A DNA stretch of 64,000 bases from Desulfofustis glycolicus DSM 9705 (GTDB lineage: Bacteria; Desulfobacterota; Desulfobulbia; Desulfobulbales; Desulfocapsaceae): assembly GCF_900130015.1 (NCBI RefSeq), contig NZ_FQXS01000007.1:1-64000 (forward strand), written 5' to 3'. How positions within the stretch are numbered: position 1 is the first letter of the stretch; every line of letters starts with the position of its first letter. Below the pieces are notes generated by a model, which was not told where the DNA came from, ran no database searches, and saw only the letters and a program-made list of their open reading frames with translations. This document shows positions 1 through 7,796 of the stretch, in pieces. Both the position numbers and the translations under genes were made by a program.

Positions 1-116
1 AAGCCGTGCCACCACAACTTGCCGCCGCAACAGGGACAGGCTGCAGGTTTATGCCAGGGATAGGCCGTGCCGAGACGGGCAATTTCCTTGACGGATACGG
101 CGACAAACAGTACCAG
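1..116 (-). CDS. Zinc-finger protein, transposase-associated (partial)
   Basis: The reverse strand is open from the left edge to about base 116. The readable part starts VLFVAVSVKEIARLG and continues to a Cys pair in the form CPCCGGKLWWHG. From memory, this resembles the N-terminus of short zinc-finger proteins that sit beside transposases (DUF6431-like). No ATG, GTG or TTG lies in frame. An AAGGAG ribosome-binding site sits eight bases before a CTG codon at 114-116, so CTG is the most likely start. The gene runs off the window, so its length and product cannot be confirmed. It could also be a decayed fragment. Confidence 0.4.
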   Translation of the reverse strand, partial: MVLFVAVSVKEIARLGTAYPWHKPAACPCCGGKLWWHG

Positions 117-1050
117 TTGCTAAACTCCTTTCAGGAAGGCTTGTTCCTGACTGGAGGGGGGACAGGGCCTTGGCCAAGGCCCTGTCCCCTACCCATGCTG
201 GTGAGAAAGAAAGATTATTTCAGTGGATCAAAATAATCTGCATTGTCATGGAGCACTGATAAACGATTCTGACAAAAACCGCTGCTTTTCATTCAGATAT
301 TGTGGGGAACAACAACGGTCGTCTGGCGAATGGTTCCGGCTGGGTCACTCACCCGCTCGGTCCGGTATGGCAGCGGTGGTTGGCAAGGCGTCGGCCCGCT
401 GCCATTTTTGGTCCGCCGCACAAGAGCCGGCGGAAACTACAGTGACAGGCCTATTGCTCACAGCATACCAGAGATCAGAAGAAAATCAACATAGCTAACT
501 TGCTAAAATAAATTGAATTAATGCTTTCGATAAGTTATGGAAAGTGTCTCCAATCGGCAACAACGGTTACGCCGCCGGTTGCCGATTCCCAGATGAAGGA
601 CCAACGATAGGCAGACGATCACCCCCGGATGGCTTTAAAGGACACAAGCCTCACCCAACCCGAAGGTTGTCCAGTTTTGTCCCACAAAGTCGTGCAAACT
701 GAACTAATGTGGGTATTTTTTAGACAGATTTCTGCCCGAATATCTTGGCGCGATTCTTTCCGTCGGAAGAAGTATATCAGTCAACTATTTAACAATACAT
801 TGAAAAATGTTCTCTAATGGTCGGGCGTTCAGTGTCTTGGCGCGATGTTTGCAGTGTATTGAAAAAGCCGAACGTCTTTCAGAAAGTAGCCGCTTCTGAA
901 CTGGCGAACTAAAAGCTATCATAAAACCCGGTAGAGACAGAAAATGGAACGCAATACAAAAGCTCATCGCAGCGATGATTGCCGCTCTATGGCCCGTGGC
1001 GGGCTATCTGTGCAGCTTCGCAACAAAGTCTTTCCATAGCCGCATGCTAG
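117..1050. other. Long non-coding or decayed stretch
   Basis: I find no convincing gene here in any frame. Besides the palindrome at 158-189 there is a hairpin with 10-bp arms, AATCGGCAAC at 552-561 and its complement at 578-587. The A+T-rich bases around 480-540 and 760-800 look like ordinary spacer. The stretch lies between a transposase-associated gene and an oxidase remnant, which suggests an eroded mobile or duplicated region. Confidence 0.5.
158..189. repeat. Perfect 32-bp palindrome
   Basis: Two 16-base arms meet with no loop: the left arm GGGGACAGGGCCTTGG is followed directly by its exact reverse complement. It lies just upstream of the leftward gene at the window edge. It could be the end of a mobile element, a REP-like sequence or an operator. 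No T-run follows on either side, so it is not a standard terminator. Confidence 0.75.
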
Positions 1051-1257
1051 TCAGAACCCGGTTATAGCCCAAGGAGAGTACTAGGGGCGGTGATGGAGTA
1101 TACACGTCTCTTTCTTGACAATCAGGGTGAAAAAATACGGATTCGCTTCGAAAATTCCATCCCTGAAGTGTCTATCGTGCACTGGCATGGTCTTCACGTG
1201 CCCGCGAAAATGGACGGCCACCCGCGCCATGTCATTCCGCAGGGCCAATCCTCATAG
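1051..1257 (+). pseudogene. Multicopper oxidase remnant
   Basis: One frame, open from 1051 to a TAG at 1255-1257, reads through EYTRLFLDNQGEKIRIRFEN, then IVHWHGLHVPAKMDGH and PRHVIPQGQ. HWHG followed by MDG and a PQGQ turn is the first copper-binding block of the Cu-oxidase (cupredoxin) family of multicopper oxidases. Intact enzymes are about 450-600 residues; only about 65 codons of the N-terminal domain remain. After the stop, another frame gives HSITFDISQAEL, which could be the next strand after a frameshift. There is no trace of the C-terminal copper ligands. The remnant ends just before the kinase gene. Confidence 0.7.
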
Positions 1258-1293
1258 CATCACCTTTGATATCAGTCAGGCGGAACTTCAGCA

Positions 1294-3126
1294 ATGAGCG
1301 AATCACCTTCTTCCATATTCAAGCCGGGTACGGTTCTCGAAGATAAGTGGATCATTATTGAATTGATCGGCAAAGGTGCCATGGGAGAGGTGTATCGCGC
1401 TCACCAGAGGAATCTGAAACGCGACGTTGCCATCAAGATTATTTCACAAGAGGTCTTGGCCGCTATCGAGGAGGACCCCGAGGAGCTGAATATAGCCTTC
1501 GGACGGTTCCAGCGCGAAGTTCAGGCAATGGCCCAGGTTCGCCATCCCAATGTGCTGACAATCTACGACTACGGCGAGATACCGAATGCCGAGGCCGCCG
1601 GGAAATTCCATACGGCCTATATCGCCATGGAATACATCCCGGGCAACACCCTGCGCTTCACCATGGATGAAGACGGTCGGGATGACGACCCGGAATTGCT
1701 GGCCACATGGATATCCAACTATTTTCTGCCGCTGCTCAACGGGGTCGAGGTTCTGCACACGCATAGCATCGTGCATCGGGATTTGAAACCGGAAAACATT
1801 TTTCTTGACGGTGAAGTGCCGAAGATCGCCGATTTCGGTCTATCCCGGTCTTCTCGGATGAAGGCGCTCACCTGCTCCGTGGAGATGCTCGGCACCCTTG
1901 CCTACATGTCACCTGAGCAATGCGCCGATTTCAAGAACGCCGATCTCAGAACGGATATATATGCGCTGGGAAAGATTCTTTATGAAGGCGCCCGGGGGAC
2001 CCTCACGGAGAACACACTCCCTTTTACCGCCGTTTCGCTTGATAACCCCACCAACGGCTTTTTGAAGGCGCTCAATACCGTCCTGCTCAGGGCTACAAAC
2101 GAAAAGCCGGAAGGACGCTATCAGTCAGTACAGGAGTTCAGAAGTGGTATCCAGGAAGCCCTGGCCGTCTTTGAGGGAAAAATTCCGATACTTTCGTCTG
2201 GGGGTAGAATGTCGGAAACGTCCGCGCGATCCGGTTTTTCCCCCCTGATTGGCTGGACAACCGCCGCTCTTGCCATCCTCGCCGTCGCGGCAATGACCGT
2301 ATATCACCTGATGGACAGCCCGAAATTTGTCAGCGGGCCAAGTTTGTCGCCGTCTGTTCATCAGAAAAGAAGCGGATATGAACCGGGGGGTATCGAACTT
2401 GATTCCGGTGAAATACCGCCACCAACCATTGTCGGCAGGGACGGCAGCAGGATGATACTTACCGGTATCTCTGGCGGTCCCGAGGAAGAGCCACTCTTTT
2501 ACGTTGACGACAAAAAGATATCAAATTTTCTTTTCGTCGAATTTCTCAACCATCTTGGTGATGCAGTGACGGTTAATAACGGTGTTGTTCGTCTCGACGA
2601 ACAAATCATTTTCTATATCGGCAGCCCGCCCGACGAGACACCCATTATCTACCTGCACAACACCTTCCATCTCAGCGATCAGAGCAAAGGTACCGATCCC
2701 GTGGTGCGCGTAACGTATCACGGCGCCTTTCGTTACGCAGCCACCTACGGCAAATCGTTATTGACCGGCAAAGAGTGGCACTATACCTACCGCTATCATT
2801 CGTCGAATTTACCTGCAAATATGGCAGATACTCAAGTCGCTGACCAATCTGGCGGGATGCCTCATATGCAGGCATCATCCATTTTGCCGGGGGAAGGAGA
2901 GAGCGAAGCTCGATCAGGGCAGAGCCCCGGATGGGATTTGAAAGAATGGGTTCGGGTAGAGACCAAAAACAGTGATGAAGAGACCGAACAGACAGCAAAC
3001 GCCTATGCCTCCGGGGTTATGGATGGACAGCTGGCTCGGGAGAATAAGTCGCCGGTGCGAAGACAGCCATGGGAGGGGTTTGATACTGTCGGTTTCCGCA
3101 CCAAACTCGTCGTGCAGCAGCAATGA
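1294..3126 (+). CDS. Transmembrane Ser/Thr protein kinase (PknB type)
   Basis: A Hanks-type kinase of 610 residues that phosphorylates Ser/Thr on target proteins. The kinase domain covers about residues 19-290: glycine loop GKGAMGEV at 26-33, ATP-anchoring Lys48, catalytic loop HRDLKPEN at 161-168, DFG at 180-182 and an APE-like MSPEQ segment. One membrane helix lies near 320-342, followed by about 270 residues outside the cytoplasm that match no domain I know. That tail could sense a ligand or contact the envelope. The PP2C phosphatase gene follows 15 bases later, the usual kinase/phosphatase pairing. The ATG at 1294 is the natural start before the first kinase strand. Confidence 0.95.
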   Translation: MSESPSSIFKPGTVLEDKWIIIELIGKGAMGEVYRAHQRNLKRDVAIKIISQEVLAAIEEDPEELNIAFGRFQREVQAMAQVRHPNVLTIYDYGEIPNAEAAGKFHTAYIAMEYIPGNTLRFTMDEDGRDDDPELLATWISNYFLPLLNGVEVLHTHSIVHRDLKPENIFLDGEVPKIADFGLSRSSRMKALTCSVEMLGTLAYMSPEQCADFKNADLRTDIYALGKILYEGARGTLTENTLPFTAVSLDNPTNGFLKALNTVLLRATNEKPEGRYQSVQEFRSGIQEALAVFEGKIPILSSGGRMSETSARSGFSPLIGWTTAALAILAVAAMTVYHLMDSPKFVSGPSLSPSVHQKRSGYEPGGIELDSGEIPPPTIVGRDGSRMILTGISGGPEEEPLFYVDDKKISNFLFVEFLNHLGDAVTVNNGVVRLDEQIIFYIGSPPDETPIIYLHNTFHLSDQSKGTDPVVRVTYHGAFRYAATYGKSLLTGKEWHYTYRYHSSNLPANMADTQVADQSGGMPHMQASSILPGEGESEARSGQSPGWDLKEWVRVETKNSDEETEQTANAYASGVMDGQLARENKSPVRRQPWEGFDTVGFRTKLVVQQQ

Positions 3127-3141
3127 AATCAGATTCCGGTA

Positions 3142-3888
3142 GTGCCGAATCAAGAAATTGTCATGAAAGAACAACACGTACCTATTGACGCTGCCGGCGG
3201 ATCGCGAAAGGGGGTTGGCAGGAGGTGCAACGAAGATCGTTTTCTTGTCGAGACGATGGCGGATTCCATGCTGCTTGCCGTCAGCGATGGCATGGGCGGT
3301 CATCCAGCCGGTGATATTGCTGCAGCAGATATTCTGAGGAGCCTGACGAATTGGCCAAAAGAGAGATTTCATCCGCTGCCGTTTCTCATCGATGCTGTTG
3401 CCCGGGCTGAATCGACAATCCTGGGAAGGGTGGCACAAAACACCGATCTGACCGGCATGGGGGCCACGGTTACTGCAGCAATCATACAGGCCCGTAAAAT
3501 CTTTTGGGTTCACGTCGGTGATACCAGGCTCTATCTTCTCAGAGATGGGCAATTGCAACAGATAACGAGAGACCATTCGTTTCTGCAGGATTTCATTGAC
3601 GACGGCACGTATACGCCCCAACAGGCGGCAGAGCATCCGATGGCGCACATGCTCGATCAATGTGTTGGCTGCGCCGACACCGTGCCGGACAGTGGCTCTT
3701 TTTCCCTTGCCGCCGGGGATATCCTGCTCCTGTGCTCAGACGGCGTCTACAGGCCTCTGGGAGAAGCGGAGATGGGCGCTCTTCTTTCTCCGGCAAGAGA
3801 GGCCGTCGATCAGATCGACAATCTTTTGGAAGCCGCAGTCCGCGCCGGTTCCCGGGATGATGTGACAGCAGTCGTCGCCGTAACATAA
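3142..3888 (+). CDS. PP2C-family Ser/Thr protein phosphatase
   Basis: A cytosolic metal-dependent phosphatase of about 248 residues that should remove the phosphates added by the kinase encoded just upstream. The PP2C motifs occur in order: RRCNEDRF near the N-terminus, AVSDGMGGHPAGD carrying the metal-binding Asp, GMGATVTAAII, HVGDTRLYLLRDG, LLLCSDGVYRPL and the closing GSRDDVTAVV. The length matches stand-alone bacterial Stp/PrpC enzymes, with no membrane segment. The start is uncertain: GTG at 3142, or ATG at 3163 giving a protein seven residues shorter. Neither has a strong ribosome-binding site, and translation may be coupled to the kinase. Confidence 0.93.
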   Translation: MPNQEIVMKEQHVPIDAAGGSRKGVGRRCNEDRFLVETMADSMLLAVSDGMGGHPAGDIAAADILRSLTNWPKERFHPLPFLIDAVARAESTILGRVAQNTDLTGMGATVTAAIIQARKIFWVHVGDTRLYLLRDGQLQQITRDHSFLQDFIDDGTYTPQQAAEHPMAHMLDQCVGCADTVPDSGSFSLAAGDILLLCSDGVYRPLGEAEMGALLSPAREAVDQIDNLLEAAVRAGSRDDVTAVVAVT

Positions 3889-4228
3889 TTTCTTCTGAAG
3901 ACGGCTTTTCCCCCCAAACCTACAACTCAGCCTGGATTGTACCCCTGCTAAAATCCGGAGAAGAGTTATTGCACGACGATGCTTGATGGAGGCGCAGGTT
4001 TTCTTGCGTTTGCGGCCGGTAGGCAGAAAATCGACATTATTGCCGTGTTCTAAAATCTTCTTCCCCGTAGTTTTAGATAATTAGCTACTACAACGTATCA
4101 TGCCGAGCCCAAGCTCGGTGTCGACCTCCCGTCCGGCAGACATTTTGCAAAGGTTAGAGCAGCGGCGCCCCACAGGCCTCCCGCCGGTCGGGGCGTGAAA
4201 TCGACAATCAGCAATGATGAGGTGTATC
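3889..4228. other. Intergenic region before the selenoprotein gene
   Basis: No gene is visible in these 340 bases. The right half is G+C-rich, with an imperfect inverted repeat built on CGCCCC and GGGGCG around 4165-4197, and holds a possible sigma-54 promoter at 4135-4148. A GAGGTG ribosome-binding site lies just before the ATG at 4229. Confidence 0.5.
4135..4148 (+). promoter_or_regulatory. Possible sigma-54 promoter (-24/-12)
   Basis: The segment CCGGCAG-N5-TTTGCA has the GG-N10-GC core spacing of sigma-54 promoters, with a good -12 half (TTGCA) but a C in place of T in the -24 half. It lies about 80 bases before the selenoprotein start. A single imperfect match is weak evidence. Confidence 0.28.
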
Positions 4229-4795
4229 ATGTCTGCAATTCAGTGGCACACGAGACTTGGTTATGCCGAGGATACGGCACATTCTACACGTAAACCGATC
4301 CTGCTGGATCTTTTCAATCCCGAATGAATTGGCTGCCAGCAGATGGATGCGGTTACGTATCCGGAAAAAGATGTCGTGGAGTTCGTCGAAAAGAACCTGA
4401 TTCCGGTCAGGATTGACATCAACGACACGTCGTTTTACGAGAAATATCAACTCATCTGGACCCCGACGACGCTTGTTCTCGACTATTATGGGAAGGAGAC
4501 GCAGCGTTCGGTCGGCTTTTTTACTCCGGCCGATTTTATTGTGCAGCTCCAGCTCGGGATCGCCAAGGTTCGCTTCAGTCTGGAAGAGTTCGACGCTGCC
4601 GAAGTCATCCTCGGCGAGTTGGCGAGCAGTTCGTCACCCTCCGATGTGACTCCCGAGGCGATTTATTTTCGGGGGGTTAATCTGTACAAACGGGATAATG
4701 ATCCAACTCAGCTGAAAAAAGCCTGGGAAATCCTTACTAAGCAGTATCCCGACAGTATCTGGACCAAGCGGGCGGCCCCCTACCGGCTTATCTGA
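4229..4795 (+). CDS. Thioredoxin-fold selenoprotein (UxxC) with TPR-like tail
   Basis: Read with the in-frame TGA at 4325-4327 as selenocysteine, this gives 188 residues. The N-terminal half is a thioredoxin domain: KPILLDLFNPE, then Sec33-Ile-Gly-Cys36, where other members have CxxC, then QQMDAVTYP and the cis-Pro segment WTPTTLVLD. The C-terminal half, about residues 120-188, looks like a helical TPR-type repeat ending YPDSIWTKRAAPYRL. Sec in the first redox position fits a thiol oxidoreductase. The ATG at 4229 follows GAGGTG by four bases. A start at the later ATG (4343) would delete the active site. A SECIS-like hairpin lies 23 bases past the TGA. There is no signal peptide, so it is probably cytosolic. 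The alternative, a pseudogene with one nonsense codon, is unlikely because the flanking frame is intact. Confidence 0.85.
4345..4362 (+). promoter_or_regulatory. Bacterial SECIS-like hairpin
   Basis: GGATGC-GGTTAC-GTATCC folds into a six-pair stem, one pair being G-U, with a six-base loop beginning GG. The loop starts 23 bases after the TGA codon, within the 16-37 base distance reported for bacterial SECIS elements, whose loops carry an early G. It would recruit SelB with charged Sec-tRNA. Confidence 0.65.
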
Positions 4796-4895
4796 GAGGG
4801 CTATCGACTGCTTTCACTGGATTTCGCTCCCGCATCCAGAAAAACAAGACGGGAGTCCGAAAGAACTGGACAGGGGTTCGGTTGCGATAACTGAA

Positions 4896-4945
4896 ACGGG
4901 GCATCCCGCCAGCGCTGATGGCTGTCGGTATGCCCCGTGTTTTAT
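4896..4945 (+). terminator. Rho-independent terminator after the selenoprotein
   Basis: Arms ACGGGGCAT (4896-4904) and ATGCCCCGT (4930-4938) are perfectly complementary, and a second small pairing is possible inside the 25-base loop. A short GTTTTAT tract follows. It lies 100 bases after the selenoprotein stop. Confidence 0.65.
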
Positions 4946-4976
4946 GGGGGATACTGTTTGGAAAAGGTGCGTGTTC

Positions 4977-5005
4977 AAGCCGGCCGGCAGATTTCCGGCC
5001 GGCTT
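4977..5005. repeat. Inverted repeat with 11-bp arms
   Basis: AAGCCGGCCGG at 4977-4987 pairs perfectly with 4995-5005 across a seven-base loop. It lies 45 bases beyond the stop of the leftward small gene, so it may end that transcript. No T-run follows on either strand, which makes the terminator reading weak. Confidence 0.5.
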
Positions 5006-5050
5006 GCAGGGTTGGATGTTTGCGGCCGACTGGGGTGGTGCTAAAAAGGA

Positions 5051-5353
5051 TCAGCCGCCAAAGTCGTAGTCGACCATGACGTTTCTGGCTTCCTTGTAGC
5101 GGCTTTCCAGATCGCCGAGTTTCACTTTAATCTCTTCGTCTACCGGTTGCCAATCGGTCGGACAAGACGTCCGCAAGGTGTCGACCCGATCTTCAAGATC
5201 GCTCACCAGGATATGCAGTCCGTTGATATCCTCAAAGATTTTTTCCTTGTCACCGGTTGCGGCCTGATCCATCTTGCGAACGACATCATAGAGACGTGAT
5301 TTCCATACGTTCAGCTCCATTTCCACGTTACGGCAATAATCTTTAATTTCCAT
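5051..5353 (-). CDS. Small conserved-looking coiled-coil protein
   Basis: A 100-residue acidic, helical protein starting MEIKDYCRNVEMEL. The ATG at 5353 is chosen because GGAGG lies seven bases upstream; the frame stays open for 11 more codons, but without a ribosome-binding site. Heptad-like spacing of Leu, Ile and Val around residues 40-95 suggests a coiled coil. There are two Cys (residue 7 and one in TSCPTDW), no signal peptide and no membrane segment. I recognise no family, though the composition resembles small stress-type proteins of Desulfobacterota. It is divergent from the copper ATPase, and the region between them carries two dyads that could serve either gene. Confidence 0.75.
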   Translation of the reverse strand: MEIKDYCRNVEMELNVWKSRLYDVVRKMDQAATGDKEKIFEDINGLHILVSDLEDRVDTLRTSCPTDWQPVDEEIKVKLGDLESRYKEARNVMVDYDFGG

Positions 5354-5401
5354 CTTATACCTCCAGAGTTCTGATTCATTACCCAATAGGGTTCACTAGG
5401 G

Positions 5402-5428
5402 CCGGAATAAACGAGTTCTCTATTCCGG
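5402..5428. promoter_or_regulatory. Inverted repeat upstream of the small gene
   Basis: CCGGAATA at 5402-5409 and TATTCCGG at 5421-5428 form an eight-bp dyad with an 11-base spacer, about 50 bases upstream of the leftward ATG at 5353. The size and place fit a dimer binding site or a leader hairpin. No regulator is identified. Confidence 0.4.
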
Positions 5429-5502
5429 TCTTTCCGGGTCATGTGTCACTCAAGAGCGGTAACTGCTCAGCGACTGGTACAACCCGACATAATGGTTGCA
5501 TA

Positions 5503-5538
5503 CAAGTATTGTGCCACAATGTGGTGGAATGATACTTG
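5503..5538. promoter_or_regulatory. Nested dyad upstream of the copper ATPase
   Basis: Outer arms CAAGTAT and ATACTTG (5503-5509, 5532-5538) enclose an inner 11-base palindrome CCACAATGTGG. A second small palindrome, ACCTGACAGGT, lies at 5545-5555. The position, 100-135 bases before the ATPase start, suits an operator for a metal-responsive regulator. None is encoded nearby and no CueR or CopY consensus is matched. Confidence 0.45.
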
Positions 5539-5637
5539 CAAACTACCTGACAGGTGACAGGCGGACGATAGAAAACTGAGATTTCCCGCGAGTGCCGGGG
5601 TAGAACATTAATGATATAAAAAAATCAAAGAGTTACC

Positions 5638-7779
5638 ATGAAAGAACAGAATAAGAATGGACCTGCAGAACATGGACATGCAGAACATTCTGGTAGCGGT
5701 GATACTGACGCAGACCATGCCGAGCACAACCGGCATGGCGACCATCATCAAGGACAGAGCGATAATCACCAGGGAGCCCATGGCAACCATGAAGATCATG
5801 GCAGCCATCATGAGCACATGGTGCAGGATTTCAAGCGGCGCTTTTTCGTCTCGTTGATCCTCACCGTGCCGCTGGCGGTAATGTCGCCGATGCTGCGGTC
5901 GCTCGTCGGATTCGACGACGCGGCCTTTTTCCCGGGACACATGCTGGTAATGCTCGTCCTGGCAACCGTCATATTCTTTTACGGCGGCTGGCCGTTTCTC
6001 AAGGGCCTGGTCGATGAGCTCAAGGATGGCGCTCCCGGCATGATGACCTTGATCGCCCTGGCGATCACCGTTGCTTACGGCTACTCGGGCCTGGTTTCGC
6101 TTGGTGTCAAAGGGAAGGTCTTTTTCTGGGAGCTGGCCAGCCTGATCGACATCATGCTGTTGGGGCATTGGATCGAGATGCGCTCGGTCATGGCCGCTTC
6201 CGGGGCCATGGAAAAGTTGGCCAAGCTGGTGCCCGGACAGGCCCACCGTCTGCAGGAAGATGGAAGTACCGAAGACGTTGCGGTCGGCGAACTGGAGAAA
6301 GGAGACAAGGTCCTGGTCAAGCCGGGCGAAAAAGTTCCCGCCGACGGGACAATTGTCGACGGTAATTCATCGGTCAACGAGTCGATGCTGACCGGCGAAT
6401 CCAAACCGGTAGCCAAGGGCAGTGGCGATGAGGTTATCGGCGGTGCGGTTAATGGTGAAGGCTCCCTGACCATCGAGGTCAAAAAGGTCGGTGCCGATTC
6501 TTTTCTCAACCAGGTCATGGATATGGTTGAAAAGGCCCAGGGCTCGAAGTCGAAGGCCCAGGGGTTGGCCGACAAGGCTGCAGCATGGCTGACCTTTATC
6601 GCGCTAGGCGCCGGTGGCCTGACCATGGCTGCCTGGCTGCTGCTCTCTGAACAGCAGTTCAGCTACGCGCTGGAGCGGACCGTAACGGTGATGATCATTA
6701 CCTGCCCGCATGCCCTCGGTCTGGCCATTCCGCTGGTGGTGGCGGTGACGACCGCCCTGGCAGCCAACCGCGGTGTCTTGATTCGCAATCGCACTCCCTT
6801 TGAGCAAGCTCGCCGAATCGATGCGGTGCTGTTCGACAAGACCGGTACCTTGACCAAGGGGACCTTTCAGGTGAGCGATACCGTGCGGCTCGGCGATCCG
6901 GACGAAGACGAGGTCCTCCGCTTGGCCGCCGCGGTCGAAACCAGTTCCGAACATCCCATCGCCCAGGCCATCGCCGGCAGCGTGGAGAACCCAGAGCGGG
7001 CCGAGAATTTTTCATCCATCACCGGCCGGGGCGCCCAGGCCGAAGTTGACGGGGCGGTGATCAGTGTGGTCTCCCGCCGTTACCTCAAGGAAGAGTCCAT
7101 CGACGTTGCCGAGGAAAAGGTTCGGGATCTTCTGGATGCCGGAAAAACGGTGGTTTTCGTCCTGCGGGACGACTCCCCGATAGGTGCTATCGGCCTTGAT
7201 GATGCGGTTCGGGAACAATCGAAGCAGGCGGTCAGCAGGCTCCGCGAGATGGGGCTCAAAGTGATGATGATCACCGGAGACAACGAAAAGGTTGCTGCCC
7301 GGGTCGCGAAGAAGCTCGGTATCGACGAGTATTTTGCCGAAGTCCTGCCGGACGAAAAGGCGTCCCGGGTCAAGGATGTTCAGGAACGGGGGCTGATCGT
7401 CGCCATGACGGGCGACGGCGTCAACGATGCTCCCGCCCTGGCCCAGGCGGATGTCGGCATAGCCATCGGCGCCGGGACCGATGTGGCGGTCGAGACCGCC
7501 GACATCGTCCTGGTCAAGAGCAATCCCCTGGATATGGTGACCATCCTCCACCTCTCCCGGGCGGCTTACCGGAAGACCATCCAGAACCTGATCTGGGCCA
7601 CCGGTTATAACGCCTTTGCGATCCCGCTGGCGGCGGGTGTCCTGTCCTTTGCCGGGATCATCCTCAGTCCGGCCGTCGGGGCCGTCCTGATGTCGCTGTC
7701 CACGGTGATCGTCGCTGTCAACGCCAAGCTGACTTCGTTGCCCGATGCAGAAGAGCAGACCACCGGGGCCGGCGGCTGA
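5638..7779 (+). CDS. copB: CopB-type copper-translocating P-type ATPase
   Basis: An inner-membrane P1B ATPase of 713 residues that exports copper from the cytosol at the cost of ATP. Residues 1-60 form a His/Asp/Glu-rich metal-binding tail instead of the CxxC domains of CopA. Key motifs are TGES at 252-255, the membrane metal site Cys356-Pro-His358, the phosphorylated Asp400 in DKTGTLTKG, the SEHP motif, and GDGVNDAPA from 592. CPH together with late-helix Asn/Ser/Thr motifs (GYNAF and [12 protein letters not shown]) places it in the P1B-3 subgroup. The gene stands alone, without a chaperone or regulator next to it. The ribosome-binding site before ATG 5638 is weak (AAAGAG). Confidence 0.93.
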   Translation: MKEQNKNGPAEHGHAEHSGSGDTDADHAEHNRHGDHHQGQSDNHQGAHGNHEDHGSHHEHMVQDFKRRFFVSLILTVPLAVMSPMLRSLVGFDDAAFFPGHMLVMLVLATVIFFYGGWPFLKGLVDELKDGAPGMMTLIALAITVAYGYSGLVSLGVKGKVFFWELASLIDIMLLGHWIEMRSVMAASGAMEKLAKLVPGQAHRLQEDGSTEDVAVGELEKGDKVLVKPGEKVPADGTIVDGNSSVNESMLTGESKPVAKGSGDEVIGGAVNGEGSLTIEVKKVGADSFLNQVMDMVEKAQGSKSKAQGLADKAAAWLTFIALGAGGLTMAAWLLLSEQQFSYALERTVTVMIITCPHALGLAIPLVVAVTTALAANRGVLIRNRTPFEQARRIDAVLFDKTGTLTKGTFQVSDTVRLGDPDEDEVLRLAAAVETSSEHPIAQAIAGSVENPERAENFSSITGRGAQAEVDGAVISVVSRRYLKEESIDVAEEKVRDLLDAGKTVVFVLRDDSPIGAIGLDDAVREQSKQAVSRLREMGLKVMMITGDNEKVAARVAKKLGIDEYFAEVLPDEKASRVKDVQERGLIVAMTGDGVNDAPALAQADVGIAIGAGTDVAVETADIVLVKSNPLDMVTILHLSRAAYRKTIQNLIWATGYNAFAIPLAAGVLSFAGIILSPAVGAVLMSLSTVIVAVNAKLTSLPDAEEQTTGAGG

Positions 7780-7796
7780 CCGAGGGCGTCTGCCTT

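Noticed and set aside
4343-4795. Thioredoxin-like gene starting at ATG 4343
   Set aside because: This start follows the U-I-G-C site, lacks a ribosome-binding site and would remove the first strand of the fold.
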